Shown: positions 29,037-38,518 of the stretch, one piece after another
Layout of the letters: each line of letters opens with the position of its first letter
How positions within the stretch are numbered: position 1 is the first letter of the stretch
Source of the DNA: JACXTP01 sp963827905
GTDB lineage: Archaea; Thermoplasmatota; Thermoplasmata; Methanomassiliicoccales; UBA472
Length of the DNA stretch: 64,000 bases
Direction: 5' to 3'
NCBI GenBank assembly: GCA_963827905.1
Contig: CAWHCB010000007.1
Coordinates: 248,001 to 312,000 of the forward strand
The notes under the pieces: generated by a model
The model's database searches: none
Told to the model about the DNA's origin: nothing
What the model saw: only the letters and a program-made list of their open reading frames with translations
Translations under genes and position numbers: made by a program

Positions 29037-29155
29037 GACTACTCCTCATCGAAACCGAAAAGACCACATCTATAATGCGGCCTGAACACCACACCAGAGG
29101 AGGCGTGCGTGCAATCCATCCCGATGGTAAAAGGTATGCGTTTCTGATATATAAA
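29037..29155 (-). promoter_or_regulatory. Promoter and leader of the second giant protease gene
   Basis: TTTATATATC on the minus strand (29,146-29,155) is a good TATA box. It predicts a start near 29,122 and an 85-base leader, again longer than usual here. GAGGAG lies 5 bases before the ATG. Unlike the first protease leader, I do not see two strong GC hairpins. Confidence 0.5.
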
Positions 29156-29481
29156 TTCCAAGGCGTTTCAGGTTATAAGGTGTTAAGTCCTTAAGATGTG
29201 TTAATAGAGTCGTTGTATCGGAGCGTCATTATTTGACTGGCATATTGATTATATTATAGTATTATTTTATTAATGATTTTATTAAAATGTATATTTTATA
29301 ATTATCAATATAATAAAATGTTCTATATTTAATATACTGACCAAAAAACGGGCAATTATTATATTACACATTATATTCTAAAAGGAATCATGGCACGAAC
29401 GAAAATATTGGGACTCGGTCCGTGCCTTGATAACAACGAAGCACGGAATAAATACTTACCATGGTCTCGTCAAAAAGAACC
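29156..29481. other. AT-rich intergenic island
   Basis: Between about 29,215 and 29,400 the sequence is overwhelmingly A and T in a GC-rich genome, with many short inverted stretches such as TTTTATTAATGATTTTATT. No reading frame or RNA fold is supported. AATAAATA at about 29,447-29,454 fits the TATA box of the following flavoprotein gene. Confidence 0.4.
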
Positions 29482-30216
29482 ATGTATGTCCTGGGAATAA
29501 GTGGCAGCCCCACCGATGGGTCCAACACCGATCGACTGGTTCAGGCGATGATGTCCTCGACCGGGGCCGAGAGACAGGAATTCGTGAAACTGTCCGATAT
29601 CCAGGTTGGGCCGTGCCGAGCGCACCTGAAGTGCACGGAGACCAATCGGTGCGACATCGAGGATGACTTTCAGGAGCTGAGCCGCAAGGTGCTCCGGGCG
29701 GACGCCTTGGTCCTTGGGACCCCGACGTTCTATAACGGTCCGACCTCATTCATGCGGGCCTTTATCGAGCGCTGCTACTCCCTGAGGCATCAGCGCTTGT
29801 TATTGAAGGGCAAATTGTGCGCGATCATAGCGGTGGGCACTAGCACCGAACAGGCGGTGGCAGATTGGATGGGTAAGGTCATGGTGGCCGAGGGGCTCGA
29901 GGTGGTGGGAAGCCTTGCCGTCAAGGGTTCCATGTGCTGCATGAGCTGTGGCCATGGCAAGGACTGCGCATACACCATCTGGAACACCTATTCCAAGGAG
30001 ATGACCGGTGTGGATCGTGGCATCAAGGAGGCGTACCTGCCCTATGTGGAGGTCCTGCCTGGTAACATCCCGTATCAAAAAGGTTCGGCAGAGATCAAAG
30101 CGAGCTATCGGGACGCCACGAAGGAGCGACCAGTGATGCAACGGATCGAATCACTAGGGAAAATGATGACGACCAAGCATGACGAGAGGAGTAAGGGGCT
30201 CGTCCGTATCGGTTAG
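29482..30216 (+). CDS. Iron-sulfur flavoprotein-like NAD(P)H-dependent oxidoreductase
   Basis: Flavodoxin fold: MYVLGISGSPTDGSNTDRLV at the start and LVLGTPTFYNGPTSFMRAFI for FMN binding. The compact cysteine motif of iron-sulfur flavoproteins (C-x2-C-x2-C-x5-C) reads PCRAHLKCTETNRC here, so the second cysteine is His. A second cysteine group, MCCMSCGHGKDC, lies at about residues 153-164. ATG 29,482 is chosen over ATG 29,461 because the TATA box at ~29,450 places transcription start near 29,476. It probably shuttles electrons between a flavin and an iron-sulfur centre; the partner is unknown. The tail after residue 200 is basic and unassigned. Confidence 0.75.
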   Translation: MYVLGISGSPTDGSNTDRLVQAMMSSTGAERQEFVKLSDIQVGPCRAHLKCTETNRCDIEDDFQELSRKVLRADALVLGTPTFYNGPTSFMRAFIERCYSLRHQRLLLKGKLCAIIAVGTSTEQAVADWMGKVMVAEGLEVVGSLAVKGSMCCMSCGHGKDCAYTIWNTYSKEMTGVDRGIKEAYLPYVEVLPGNIPYQKGSAEIKASYRDATKERPVMQRIESLGKMMTTKHDERSKGLVRIG

Positions 30217-30269
30217 CCATTGTCCTCGAGGGGTCGGTTTTATTATGGTGGCGTTGGCTTAGTTCCTCG

Positions 30270-31462
30270 ATGAGCTCGGTCTCTTTGGTCCGATGCGATG
30301 GATATGGACGGGAAGTGTGCTATCGAGCGGTGTCCGAGGCCGTCGGTCACCTGGGCGGTATGCAAAGGTTCGTATCCTCTGGGATGAGGGTTTTGGTGAA
30401 ACCGAACATCTTACATGCCAGCGAGCCGGAGAAGGCTGTCGTCACCCATCCCGATATGGTGCATGCGGTTTGCAGGCTGCTCAAGGAGGCGGGATGCCAG
30501 GTCATCATCGCCGAAAGTCCAGGAGCTGGGTCGGTCTATAGCTCGAACGGGCTGCGCAAGGCCTACGAGACCGTAGGTTATGCGGAGGTGGCAGAGGACC
30601 TGGGGGTGGAGTTGAACTATGATGTCGAATACGAAGAGGTGCCCAACCCGCAGGGGTCGAAGATCAAGCGGTTCCTCATCATCAAGCCAGCCATGCATGT
30701 TGACGCCATCGTCTCCGTCTCCAAGCTGAAGACCCACCTCTTCACCTATCTCACCGGTGGCACCAAGAACCTGTTCGGTTTAATTCCCGGTCTGGAGAAG
30801 GCCACCTTCCACGGCCGCCTTCCAGAGCCCGATGATTTCGGGGCCATGCTAGTGGACCTGAACGAACTGGTCAAGCCCCGCCTTCAGATCATGGACGCGA
30901 TAGTGGGCATGGAAGGGGATGGCCCCTTCTCCGGAGCACCCAAGAGCCATCGGGGCGGTCCTCGCCAGTCCATCCTATGCGGCCATCGACGTCGTCGCCG
31001 CCAGACTGATCAAGATGCACCCTCAGGACGTTTGCACCATCAGGGCGGCTTGGAACAGAGGGACTTTGGAGAAGGACATTGATGCAGATCGAGGTCCTCG
31101 GAGAGAGATGGGAGGACATGGTGGTCGATGATTTCAAACGCCCTTCCACCTATGCTTCCGGCAAGAAGAAAAGATCTGGAGCGATCGAGCGCAACCTGGT
31201 CAAGATGGTTCGGGTCTATGCCCTCCGCCCTGCGGTCATGCACTCCCGATGCTCGTTGTGCGGCCGTTGCGTGCGCTCCTGCCCCACGGGGGCCATGCGA
31301 GAGAGTCGTGGCAAGGTCCGACTGTCCCATAAGAAATGCATCCGTTGCTACACCTGCCACGAGATGTGCACCTCCAGCGCCATCTCGCTGGAGCGGAGCC
31401 TGGGCGGAAAGGCGCTGGCCCTGGCAGTGGAAAGGAAAAATCGAGGCGATAAGGCACCATGA
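30270..31462 (+). CDS. DUF362 protein fused to a two-cluster ferredoxin domain; two frame breaks
   Basis: The N-terminal part (about residues 1-270) is DUF362: RVLVKPNILHASEPEKAVVT, VIIAESPGAG, VSVSKLKTHLFTYLTGGTKN and LVDLNELVKPRLQIMDAIVG. It runs out of frame near 30,940, and the family continues as RAIGAVLASPSYAAIDVVAA. After another break near 31,080 the C-terminus continues with CSLCGRCVRSCPTGAM and CIRCYTCHEMCTSSAI, two 4Fe-4S clusters. DUF362-ferredoxin proteins are common in anaerobes and are thought to handle electrons, but their reaction is unknown. The stop overlaps the start of the HNH gene by 4 bases. Confidence 0.8.
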
Positions 31463-32076
31463 GAGCATGTCATTTCCAGGACCGCCCAGGAAGGTCAGGC
31501 CTCTGCCTTCGCCTTCTCCTGGACGGGTCGATGAGGGGACGGGAACTGAGCCACCGGTTGAGGCATTGCACCCAGGAAAGGGCGGATGATTGCCCCCATC
31601 GAGGCTGGGACCCGGACATGCGGACCAGGACCGTGATGGCCAGATCCGTCCACTTACAGGTCTGCGATGCTTGTGGGACCTGCCATGAGGACCTGCTTGG
31701 CATGCTCGTGTGTCAGACCGATGCTCGGCTTGATGAGGTCCTGAGCGAGATCCCGAGTTGGGATCCGGAAGGGGGCATCGAACCATTGCTCGATCGGCAT
31801 ATGCCCTCTCGTTTGCGGCAGAGGGCGTGGAGGAAAGTGAGATCCGCGGTCATCCAGAGGGACGATTGGATATGCCAGGATTGCGGGAGGGAGCTGAAGG
31901 GACTGCCGTCCTGGTACCTGGAGGTGCACCATATCAGGCCCAGGGTGGCGAATGGCAGCGACCATCCCCGCAACCTCAAGACCTTGTGCCTGGAATGTCA
32001 TGGTCGCTACACGGACTCGTTGGCCGGAGAGAGGGCTCTGCGCCATGGGACCGGCGCTTTCAGACCATTCGCCTAG
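31459..32076 (+). CDS. HNH endonuclease-family protein
   Basis: The C-terminal ~65 residues form an HNH module: VIQRDDWICQDCGRELKG, then YLEVHHIRPRVANGSDHPRN and LKTLCLECHGRYTDSL. The two CxxC pairs hold a structural zinc, and HH...N...H are the catalytic residues. Upstream, VCDACGTCHEDLLGMLVC is another small zinc-like knuckle. The first ~53 residues are low-quality and Cys/Arg-rich. The true start may be ATG 31,618, but the ATG at 31,459 overlaps the preceding stop in an ATGA arrangement. No target or partner is visible. It is not next to a restriction or toxin gene. Confidence 0.75.
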   Translation: MRACHFQDRPGRSGLCLRLLLDGSMRGRELSHRLRHCTQERADDCPHRGWDPDMRTRTVMARSVHLQVCDACGTCHEDLLGMLVCQTDARLDEVLSEIPSWDPEGGIEPLLDRHMPSRLRQRAWRKVRSAVIQRDDWICQDCGRELKGLPSWYLEVHHIRPRVANGSDHPRNLKTLCLECHGRYTDSLAGERALRHGTGAFRPFA

Positions 32077-32120
32077 AAGGGAGGCGAAGTTGATGGATTT
32101 CGACGTGGGGGCGGGGGGAG

Positions 32121-32589
32121 ATGACGAAGGAAATGCACATTACCGGGAATGATGCCCCTCTGGTCATAAGGGACATGAGGGGGGGCGACTATGATGCGGT
32201 GGTGGATCTGTGGCGCCTCTCTGGTTTGAAGTACAGTGCCGTCGGCAGGGACTCTCGCGAGGCGATCTTGACCCAGCTGGCGATGCCGTCATCGATCTTC
32301 TTTGTGGCGGAGAGCAAGGGGAGTATCGTCGCCGCGGCGCTTTGCACCCATGATGGGAGGAAAGGCTGGATCAATCGATTGGCCGTCCTTCCCCAGTGCC
32401 AACGGATGGGCGTGGGGGGCGCTGATGGTTAGGGAGGCAGAGAGGCGATTCCGGGAGCTGGGACTGGAGGTCTACTCCTGTCTGATCATGGCCGATAATG
32501 AGAGGTCCCAACAGATGTTCGCCCACCTGGGTTATGAACGTCAGGACGACGTGGTGTATTATTCCAAAAGGACCAGGGACGATGCCTGA
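32121..32589 (+). CDS. GNAT-family N-acetyltransferase; one frame break
   Basis: The N-terminal strands are PLVIRDMRGGDYDAVVDLWR and SIFFVAESKGSIVAAALC. The acetyl-CoA loop begins INRLAVLPQCQRMGVG and, after a break in the G6 run near 32,415, continues as ALMVREAERRFRELGL, then ADNERSQQMFAHLGYERQ. Removing one G restores a normal GNAT of about 156 residues. The substrate is unknown. Because motif A is split exactly at a six-G run, I consider this a sequencing or assembly error. Confidence 0.75.
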
Positions 32590-32648
32590 AGGAAGAGGCA
32601 AGTTATTATTAATTCCAGCACAATGCCAACACCTAAGGCGATTCTGAG

Positions 32649-33038
32649 ATGAACGTCCTTTTCGCGACCGATGGAAAACCGCACTCGGAAAAAGCGACCA
32701 AATACGCCATGGAGTACGCCAAGCGTCATGAGGCCAAGCTGTTCATCGTCTTCGTGGTGAGCCCGAAGGCGGACGAGGACAAGGAGAAGCTCATCCAGAA
32801 CGGTATGAAGGTCTTGGAGAGGTTGAAGCTGGAGGCTGTGGAGAAGGGAGTGGAGGTCACCACCCTCCTCGAAGCAGGAAGCCCATATGAGGCCATCATC
32901 TCCGCCTCCGACCGGGTCAAGGCAGAGGCCATCATCGTCGGGACCTCGGGCAAGACCGTGTTGGACCGGGTCCTCATCGGTTCGGTCTCAGAGTATGTGG
33001 TGCGCAACTCCCGATGCACCGTGATAGTGGTGAAGTGA
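32649..33038 (+). CDS. Universal stress protein (UspA family)
   Basis: A protein of 129 residues. It starts MNVLFATDGKPHSEKATKYA and ends with IIVGTSGKTVLDRVLIGSVS then EYVVRNSRCTVIVV. This is the Gx2Gx9G(S/T) ATP-binding signature of ATP-binding Usp proteins. It is a single-domain cytoplasmic protein that usually dimerises. Its 3' end converges on the HyfI-like gene; if that gene is read in its present frame the two overlap by about 50 bases. Confidence 0.9.
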   Translation: MNVLFATDGKPHSEKATKYAMEYAKRHEAKLFIVFVVSPKADEDKEKLIQNGMKVLERLKLEAVEKGVEVTTLLEAGSPYEAIISASDRVKAEAIIVGTSGKTVLDRVLIGSVSEYVVRNSRCTVIVVK

Positions 33039-33046
33039 TCGCAAGG

Positions 33047-33539
33047 TCAGGGCAGGATACCTTTTGGGACGCTCGGTCTGTCTTTTCTCCTCCATCATGT
33101 CCAAGGCCTCCATTATCCCTTGTATTATGGCCTGAGGTCGGGGTGGGCATCCGGGAATGAATACGTCCACTGGCAGAACCTCAGCCACTCCCTTGTGGCA
33201 GCAATAACTTCCTTTGAACATGCCACCACTGATCGCGCATACGCCCATGGCCGCCACGATGCGAGGTTCGGGCATGGCCTTATAGGTCTTGATCAAAGGG
33301 AGCTCCATGTTCCGAGTAACTGGCCCGGTCACGAGGAGCAGGTCTGCATGTCTCGGCGAGGCCACGATCTGCACCCCTAGCCTCTCGATGTCATAGACGG
33401 GGTTGCTCAGGGCGTTCACCTCCACCTCGCAGGCGTTACATGACCCAGCATCCACCTCCCTGATCGCCAAGGAACGGCCCAGGACCTTCATCGCCTTTGC
33501 CCTGAGCTCCTCGGACAGGTGGCCCAGGTCAGAGGTCAT
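33047..33539 (-). CDS. NuoB/HyfI-like small subunit of an Ehr-type complex; probable frame break at the 3' end
   Basis: Starts MTSDLGHLSEELRAKAMKVL and carries the four N2-cluster cysteines: GSCNACEVEVNAL (two), MGVCAISGGMFKGSYC, and IPGCPPRPQAIIQGIMEALD. It therefore should bind the proximal 4Fe-4S cluster. Read without change, it runs to 32,988 through LRSLHHYHGASGVAHH, which is the antisense of the stress-protein gene. A one-base slip at the AAAA run near 33,060 would end it at 33,047 (KGILP). I prefer the shorter form. It is the last gene of the 33-40.5 kb operon and follows the ferredoxin subunit by 8 bases. Confidence 0.75.
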
Positions 33540-33547
33540 GGAGGTAC

Positions 33548-33874
33548 TCAGCGCACAAAGAAATCCACCTCCAACGTCCCCCGGTCCTTGTTGGCCAGCT
33601 CGTACATCTTGGTCATCCCAGATGGCGCTGTGAGGGCAGGCTCTGACGCATTCCCCACAGAACAGACAGAGTCCGAGGTCGATCCGCACCGAACTGTCTG
33701 TCAGCACTATCGCTCCCGGTCGGGACAGGCCAGGGCACATCGACCGGACAGATCGCAACGCGACGTATCGACCTCTGGCATGCCGAGATACCCCTCGTAT
33801 GGGATGTGGTCCACTCGTGGATAGTCGGTGGTCACCACCCCCTTGATCTTCAATCTGGACCGCAGCGACCTCAT
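33548..33874 (-). CDS. HyfH/NuoI-like ferredoxin subunit of an Ehr-type complex; frame breaks
   Basis: About 108 residues: MRSLRSRLKIKGVVTTDYPR, then RCDLSGRCALACP, GAIVLTDSSVRIDLG, CLFCGECVRACP, and after an extra G near 33,640 AIWMTKMYELANKDRGTLEV to the stop. The second cluster motif is complete (CxxCxxCxxxCP). The first reads C-DL-S-GR-C-ALA-CP, so the second ligand is Ser instead of Cys. The protein should carry electrons between an external donor and the NuoB-like subunit. The stop is followed after 8 bases by the NuoB-like start. At least two one-base breaks are needed. Confidence 0.7.
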
Positions 33875-33885
33875 TTTTTGCCACC

Positions 33886-35465
33886 TCAGAGGTCGTTCCC
33901 CGCATAGGACAGGTTGAAGCTCTTGTTCACCAATGGGAAGTCCGGGAACGATGTTACCGGGGACCGCCACCTCCAAGGCGGGCCAGTTCATGAAGGAGGC
34001 GTCCCTGACCTTGTGTCGATGGGGACATCCCTCCCCGGTCAGTACCCAGTGCATGAGCTCCCCCCGGTGTGATCTCCACCAATGAGAACCGTGCCAACAT
34101 CTCCGGGACCGCAGGCATCTGGACGGAGATCGGCGCCTGATGGGATCTGGTCCAGCGCCTGCTCGATGATGCTGATCGATTCGTAGACCTCCTCGCACTT
34201 GACCAGGAAGCGTGCCTGGACATCGCCTTCCCGGTGCACAGGGACGTTGAACGACAGTTCATTGTAGGCAGCGTAGGGACGGTCCCTGCGGACGTCGATG
34301 TCGATTCCGCTGGCTCGGGCGACCGGACCCGACGACCATCAGTTGTCGCGCCGCCTCCAGGCTGAGCACCCCGGTGGTCTCTGTCCGGTCCAGGAAGGAG
34401 GGCATGCCCAGCACCTTCGTCTGGAAGTCGTTGAAGTCCAACTTCGCCTTGACCAAGAAACGCGTTGATGCGCAACGATGTCGGTAGGTCGATGTCCCTC
34501 CGCACCCCTCCCAGGCAGTTCAGGGACCGGAGGAACCGCGAACCGCTGACGGACTCGTTGAGGTCCAGCAACCTCTCCCTGAGCAGATAGGCCATCTGGG
34601 CCCCTGGGCTGAAGGCGGTGTCGAGCACGATGCCGGCGACGTCCCCCATGTGATTGTACAGCCTCTCCATCTCGGAATAGACGGTGCGAAGGAAGAGGGC
34701 CCTCTCCGGCACTTGGGCACCCGCCGCCTCCACCGCCTGGCAATAGGCCAAGGAATGTGAGTAGCCGTTGTCCCCAGAGATCCTTTCCGCGAAGGACGCG
34801 CCTTGCTCATAGGGCAGCGCCTCGGAGAGCTTCTCGACGCCCCGATGGGTGTAGCCCAGTCGGATCTCCAGATTGATCACTGGGCTCACCCGGCCACGCT
34901 GAACCGGAAATGACCAGGCTCTATCACCCCGGCATGGACGGGCCCGACCGGTATCTCGAATAACGCCTTCCCCCTCCACCCTCTTGAAGTCATAGCGGGA
35001 AGGCACCCTGGGACGGGCATGGGTGTAGTCGAAGTCCTTCCTCAATGGATATGATCCCTCGGCCAGTCGTCGTAGAGGACCAGCGGTCGAGGGTCGGGAT
35101 GCCCTTCCGCGATCAACCCGAACAGGTCCTGCACCTCCCTCTCGAACCAATTGGCGGCGAAGATCGTGGGCGTCAGTGAGGGGAATGACACTGTCAGGGT
35201 CGATCTCCGCCAGACAGGTCACGACCCCCTTCTGCTTGGGGAGGATGAGCACATAGAGTAATAGCAGCCCTCTCTCCGCGTTCGTCAGCGACGTGCTCGG
35301 AGATCAGCCGGGCATGGTGCTTCCTATGGAGATGGGCGACGAACTCGGGCAGGGAGGCCTTTGCCACCTGGAGGTAGAACATGTTCCCGCTGATGTTGGA
35401 GGATAGCAGCCCGGCGGAGTGGTGGTGGGCACCTCTTCGATGAGCTCCTTCAGCTCTTCGTTCAT
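33886..35465 (-). CDS. NuoCD/HyfG-like large subunit lacking both NiFe cysteine motifs; several frame breaks
   Basis: About 526 residues. The NuoC-like N-terminus has LPEFVAHLHRKHHARLISEH. The NuoD-like part has THRGVEKLSEALPYEQGASF, then AERISGDNGYSHSLAY, where hydrogenases have ERICGxC: both cysteines are missing. Later SEMERLYNHMGDVAGIVLDT, GELMHWVLTGEG, RDASFMNWPALEVAVPGN, and the end DFPLVNKSFNLSYAGNDL, where hydrogenases have FDPCxxC. The NiFe site cannot be built, as in complex I NuoD and Ehr complexes. Breaks are spread along the gene; near 33,945 an extra C in CCC splits VP from DFPLV. Start ATG 35,465 has AGGAGG upstream and overlaps the HyfF stop. Confidence 0.8.
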
Positions 35466-36905
35466 GGACTGCCTCCTGGGAAGATGCTGCCACATCGGTC
35501 AGAATGTCGCTGATGGTTTCGGGTAGGAATAGACCGATGATCAGGATGATGCCGAGAGGACGATCATGGGGACCAGGGATAGTCGGTCGGTCTCCCCTTT
35601 GTAGACCCCTTCGGTGGTCTGCCGAACACCATCCGGGAGATGTGGTACATGAAGGCGGCGAAGATGATGGCCAGTAGGAGAAGGTAGAGGGCGGAGACCG
35701 GGAAATGATCGGTGGTTAATCCCGCCTGGAGGATGGTGACCTCGCCAAGGAACATGCTGAAGGGCGGCGAGCCGGTGATGGCCAGGCCCCCCAAGAAGAG
35801 CGCACCGGTGATTGGCATGACCGAAGGACTCCCCTGACCTCATCGATGGACTTGGTGTAGAACGTCTGGAGGATGTTCCCCAAGAGAAGAAGAGGATCGG
35901 TTTGGTGAGGGCGTGGTTGAGCATCTGGAACAAGGCACCGAATATGCCCAGGAACCCGCCCAGGCCGAAACCCAGGGACATGATGCCCATGTGCTCGATG
36001 CTGCTGTAGGCGAGGAGGCGCTTGGAGTCCTTGGCCACGATGATGAAGACCGCGGCCACGGCCATCGACAGCAGACCGAAGATGAGCATCAGGTCGGTGG
36101 CGAACCCAGGGACGCACAGCTCGGTGATGATGAAGAAGCGCAAGATGCCGTAGAAGGCGCAGTTCAGCAGGACGGCAGAGAGCATCGCGCTGATCGGCGA
36201 GGGGGCCTGGCTATGGGCGTCGGGGAGCCAGGTGTGCATGGGGGCCAGCCCGACCTTGGTACCATAGCCCACCATGATGAAGATGAAGGCCAGCCGAAGG
36301 TAGGTCGGGTCGAGCTCCGGCGCGATGGAACGCAGGGTGGTCCATTCCAAGGCGCTCGAGCTGTCACCTAGCAGCTCGATGGATGATGCGTAGGTCAGGA
36401 CGATGCCGAACAATGCCAAGGCGATGCCCACGGAGCAGATGATGAGGTATTTCCAGGCCGCCTCCACCGATGTGTCCTTCTCATAGAACCCCACCAGGAA
36501 GGCGGATGCCAAGGTGGTGCCTTCGATGGCCACCCACATCATGCCCAGGTTGTCGCAGACGACCACCAGCAACATGGTGAGCAGGAACAGTTGCACCATC
36601 AGGTAGGAACGCGCAGCTGCGCGGGTCTATCTCTCCTCTCCCTTAGTCGTGACCGATGTAGCCGACGGAATATAGACGCGGCCATCAGGGCCACGAAGGT
36701 GATCAGGAAGAGCATGAACACGCTCAGCTCGTCCACGTACCAGTACGAGTACTGGATGGGGCCGTTGTTGAAGACCGATAGCCCAAATAGCAGCGAGATG
36801 GCGAAGAATGGCGGTGGAACCCGAGGGTCGCCACCTCCACCGAGGACGGTGCGGGGGAAGCAGAAATCGCCGCACCAATGGTATGAGCAGGAGGGCCTCG
36901 ATCAC
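35463..36905 (-). CDS. HyfF-like (NuoN/M-type) proton-pumping membrane subunit; several frame breaks
   Basis: The antiporter-like core is intact over a long stretch: MLLVVVCDNLGMMWVAIEGT (Glu in the fifth helix), GTKVGLAPMHTWLPDAHSQA and AKDSKRLLAYSSIEHMGIMS. It includes the pumping Lys residues and the HxWLPDAH signature of NuoL/M/N and HyfF proteins. LNHALTKPILFFSWG and GSPPFSMFLGEVTILQ follow. The N-terminus (GTG 36,905, MIEALLLIPLV) needs three or more breaks to connect, and the C-terminus two more. About 480 residues in total, with some 13-14 helices. It is part of the Ehr-like operon between HyfE and HyfG. Confidence 0.75.
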
Positions 36906-36909
36906 GATA

Positions 36910-37568
36910 TCAGTCCCTCAGCCTCCTCATGAAGGTGGTGTCCAGCGTCTCGAAGGTCTGGTTGATCTTGAAGGCGAATACGCCCATGATAAGCACCGCG
37001 ACCAACACATCGAAGAAGATGCCGATCTCCACGATGAGGGGCATGCCATAGGTGATCGATATGGCGCCGAGGAACATCCCGTTCTCCATGACCAGCAGTG
37101 CGATGATCTCGCTCATGGCCTTGCTCCTGGTGATCATCAGGAAGAAACCGATGAGCACCACCGCCATGGATATGGCCAGGCAGTTCCGGGTGATCGCATC
37201 CGCCCCGGCGATGACCGGTTCGGTCACGTAGTACGCTACGAGGACCAACCCGGCGCAGATGAGCAGGGAGAGCGGGATGCCGACCAGGGGCTCGACCTCC
37301 TTCTTGACGTGGATCTTTCGATTGTGTAGTTGAGGAAACGGGGGATGATGAATCCCTTGAGGACCAGGGTGAGGACGGCGACGATGTAGATGTGCCGGCA
37401 TCCGGTGTAATACGCCACCGCGGCAGCGAAGGCCGCCAAGGCGATCGATTGGAGCGCGAAGGTGCGGACCAGCTGCTGCATGCGGTTGTGCGATACCATG
37501 ACGAAGGCGGTCAGCAGTATGACGGCCGCCAGGCCGTTGATGGCGTCCGTGAGCATCAGGTCGTTCAT
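36910..37568 (-). CDS. HyfE-like membrane subunit; one frame break
   Basis: Starts MNDLMLTDAINGLAAVILL and continues MVSHNRMQQLVRTFALQSIA and VAVLTLVLKGFIIPRFLNY. After a break near 37,318 it resumes KIHVKKEVEPLVGIPLSLLI. It ends with AMSEIIALLVMENGMFLGAI and FDVLVAVLIMGVFAFKINQT. The second half is NuoK-like: two membrane Glu residues (EII, MEN) lie in adjacent helices. About 219 residues, matching HyfE of Hyf and related complexes. The start lies 9 bases after the HyfC stop, and the stop is 4 bases before the HyfF start. Confidence 0.75.
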
Positions 37569-37577
37569 GGACTACCC

Positions 37578-38506
37578 TCACAGAATGTAATAGGACATCA
37601 CCGCCAGCAGGGCCAACGTGAATGAGACGGTCAGAAGGTTGGGCAGCCGGAACAGGCGCATCTTGGCCATGCCCGACTCGATCATCGCTATCGCCAGGGC
37701 CACCAGCAGGACCTTGACCGCGATGGCATGGTACCGACGGCCAGGAGGTCACGGTCAGGTCGGTGGCGATGCCCCAGGGGAAGAAGACGTTGCAGAGGAT
37801 GACGATGAACAGCACCAGTTTGACCCAGGAGGCCAACTCCATCACGGCCAGCTCCTTTCCGGAGTACTCCAGCAGCATGCCCTCGTGGACCATGGTCAGC
37901 TCCAGGTGGGTGGCCGGGTTGTCGAAGGGCACCCGAGAGTTCTCGGCCATAAGGGAGATGAAGAAGGCGGCGGCGGCCAGGAACAGCGGTGCAAGAGGCC
38001 GGATCCCGTGGCCGCCAAGGTGATCGGATATCGCCGATAGACGGTGGTCCCGGTGATGAGGGCCATGGTGAAGATGGACAGCAGCATCGTCGGCTCCACG
38101 ATGGCCGATATCATCATCTCCCGGCTGCTGCCCATCCCTCCGAAGGCAGACCCGGCGTCCAAGGCCGCCAGGCCATGAAGAAACGGAATAGTGCTAGCAA
38201 GTAGACCACGACGATGGCGTCGCCAATGAACCCCAGGGACCTGGACTGAACAACGGCACCATCAAGGCGGCGACGAAGATCGAGGCGAGACCGACGTAGG
38301 GTGCCGCTGGAAAACCCAAGAGGTCTTTTCCGATACCACGCTCTCCTTGTGGAAAAGTTTGAAGACGTCCAGTAGGGTTGGAGCAAGGGCGGTCCGCGCC
38401 GGTCCTGGAACCACGCCTTCACTTTTCGCACGACCCCGATCATCAGCGGCGCCATCAGACAATGAGTGACGGCCTGGGTCACCGCAATGATGGTGGTGGT
38501 CACCAT
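37578..38506 (-). CDS. HyfC-like (NuoH-type) membrane subunit; several frame breaks
   Basis: About 309 residues. MVTTTIIAVTQAVTHCLMAP opens it, then VRKVKAWFQDRRGPPLLQPY, LDVFKLFHKESVVSEKTSWV, APYVGLASIFVAALMVPLF, SREMMISAIVEPTMLLSIFT and MAENSRVPFDNPATHLELTM. It ends KVLLVALAIAMIESGMAKMR, LFRLPNLLTVSFTLALLAVM, SYYIL. The QDRRGP and ENxRVPxDxPxxHLELTMVH signatures identify the NuoH/HyfC subunit that links the hydrophilic arm to the pump. About six one-base breaks interrupt it. The stop at 37,578-37,580 precedes the HyfE start by 9 bases. Confidence 0.75.
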
Positions 38507-38518
38507 AGTTCCATGGTA

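Noticed and set aside
31459..32076. HNH protein as part of a restriction, homing or toxin system
   Set aside because: No methyltransferase, intron, immunity or phage gene is adjacent, so only the HNH domain itself is supported.
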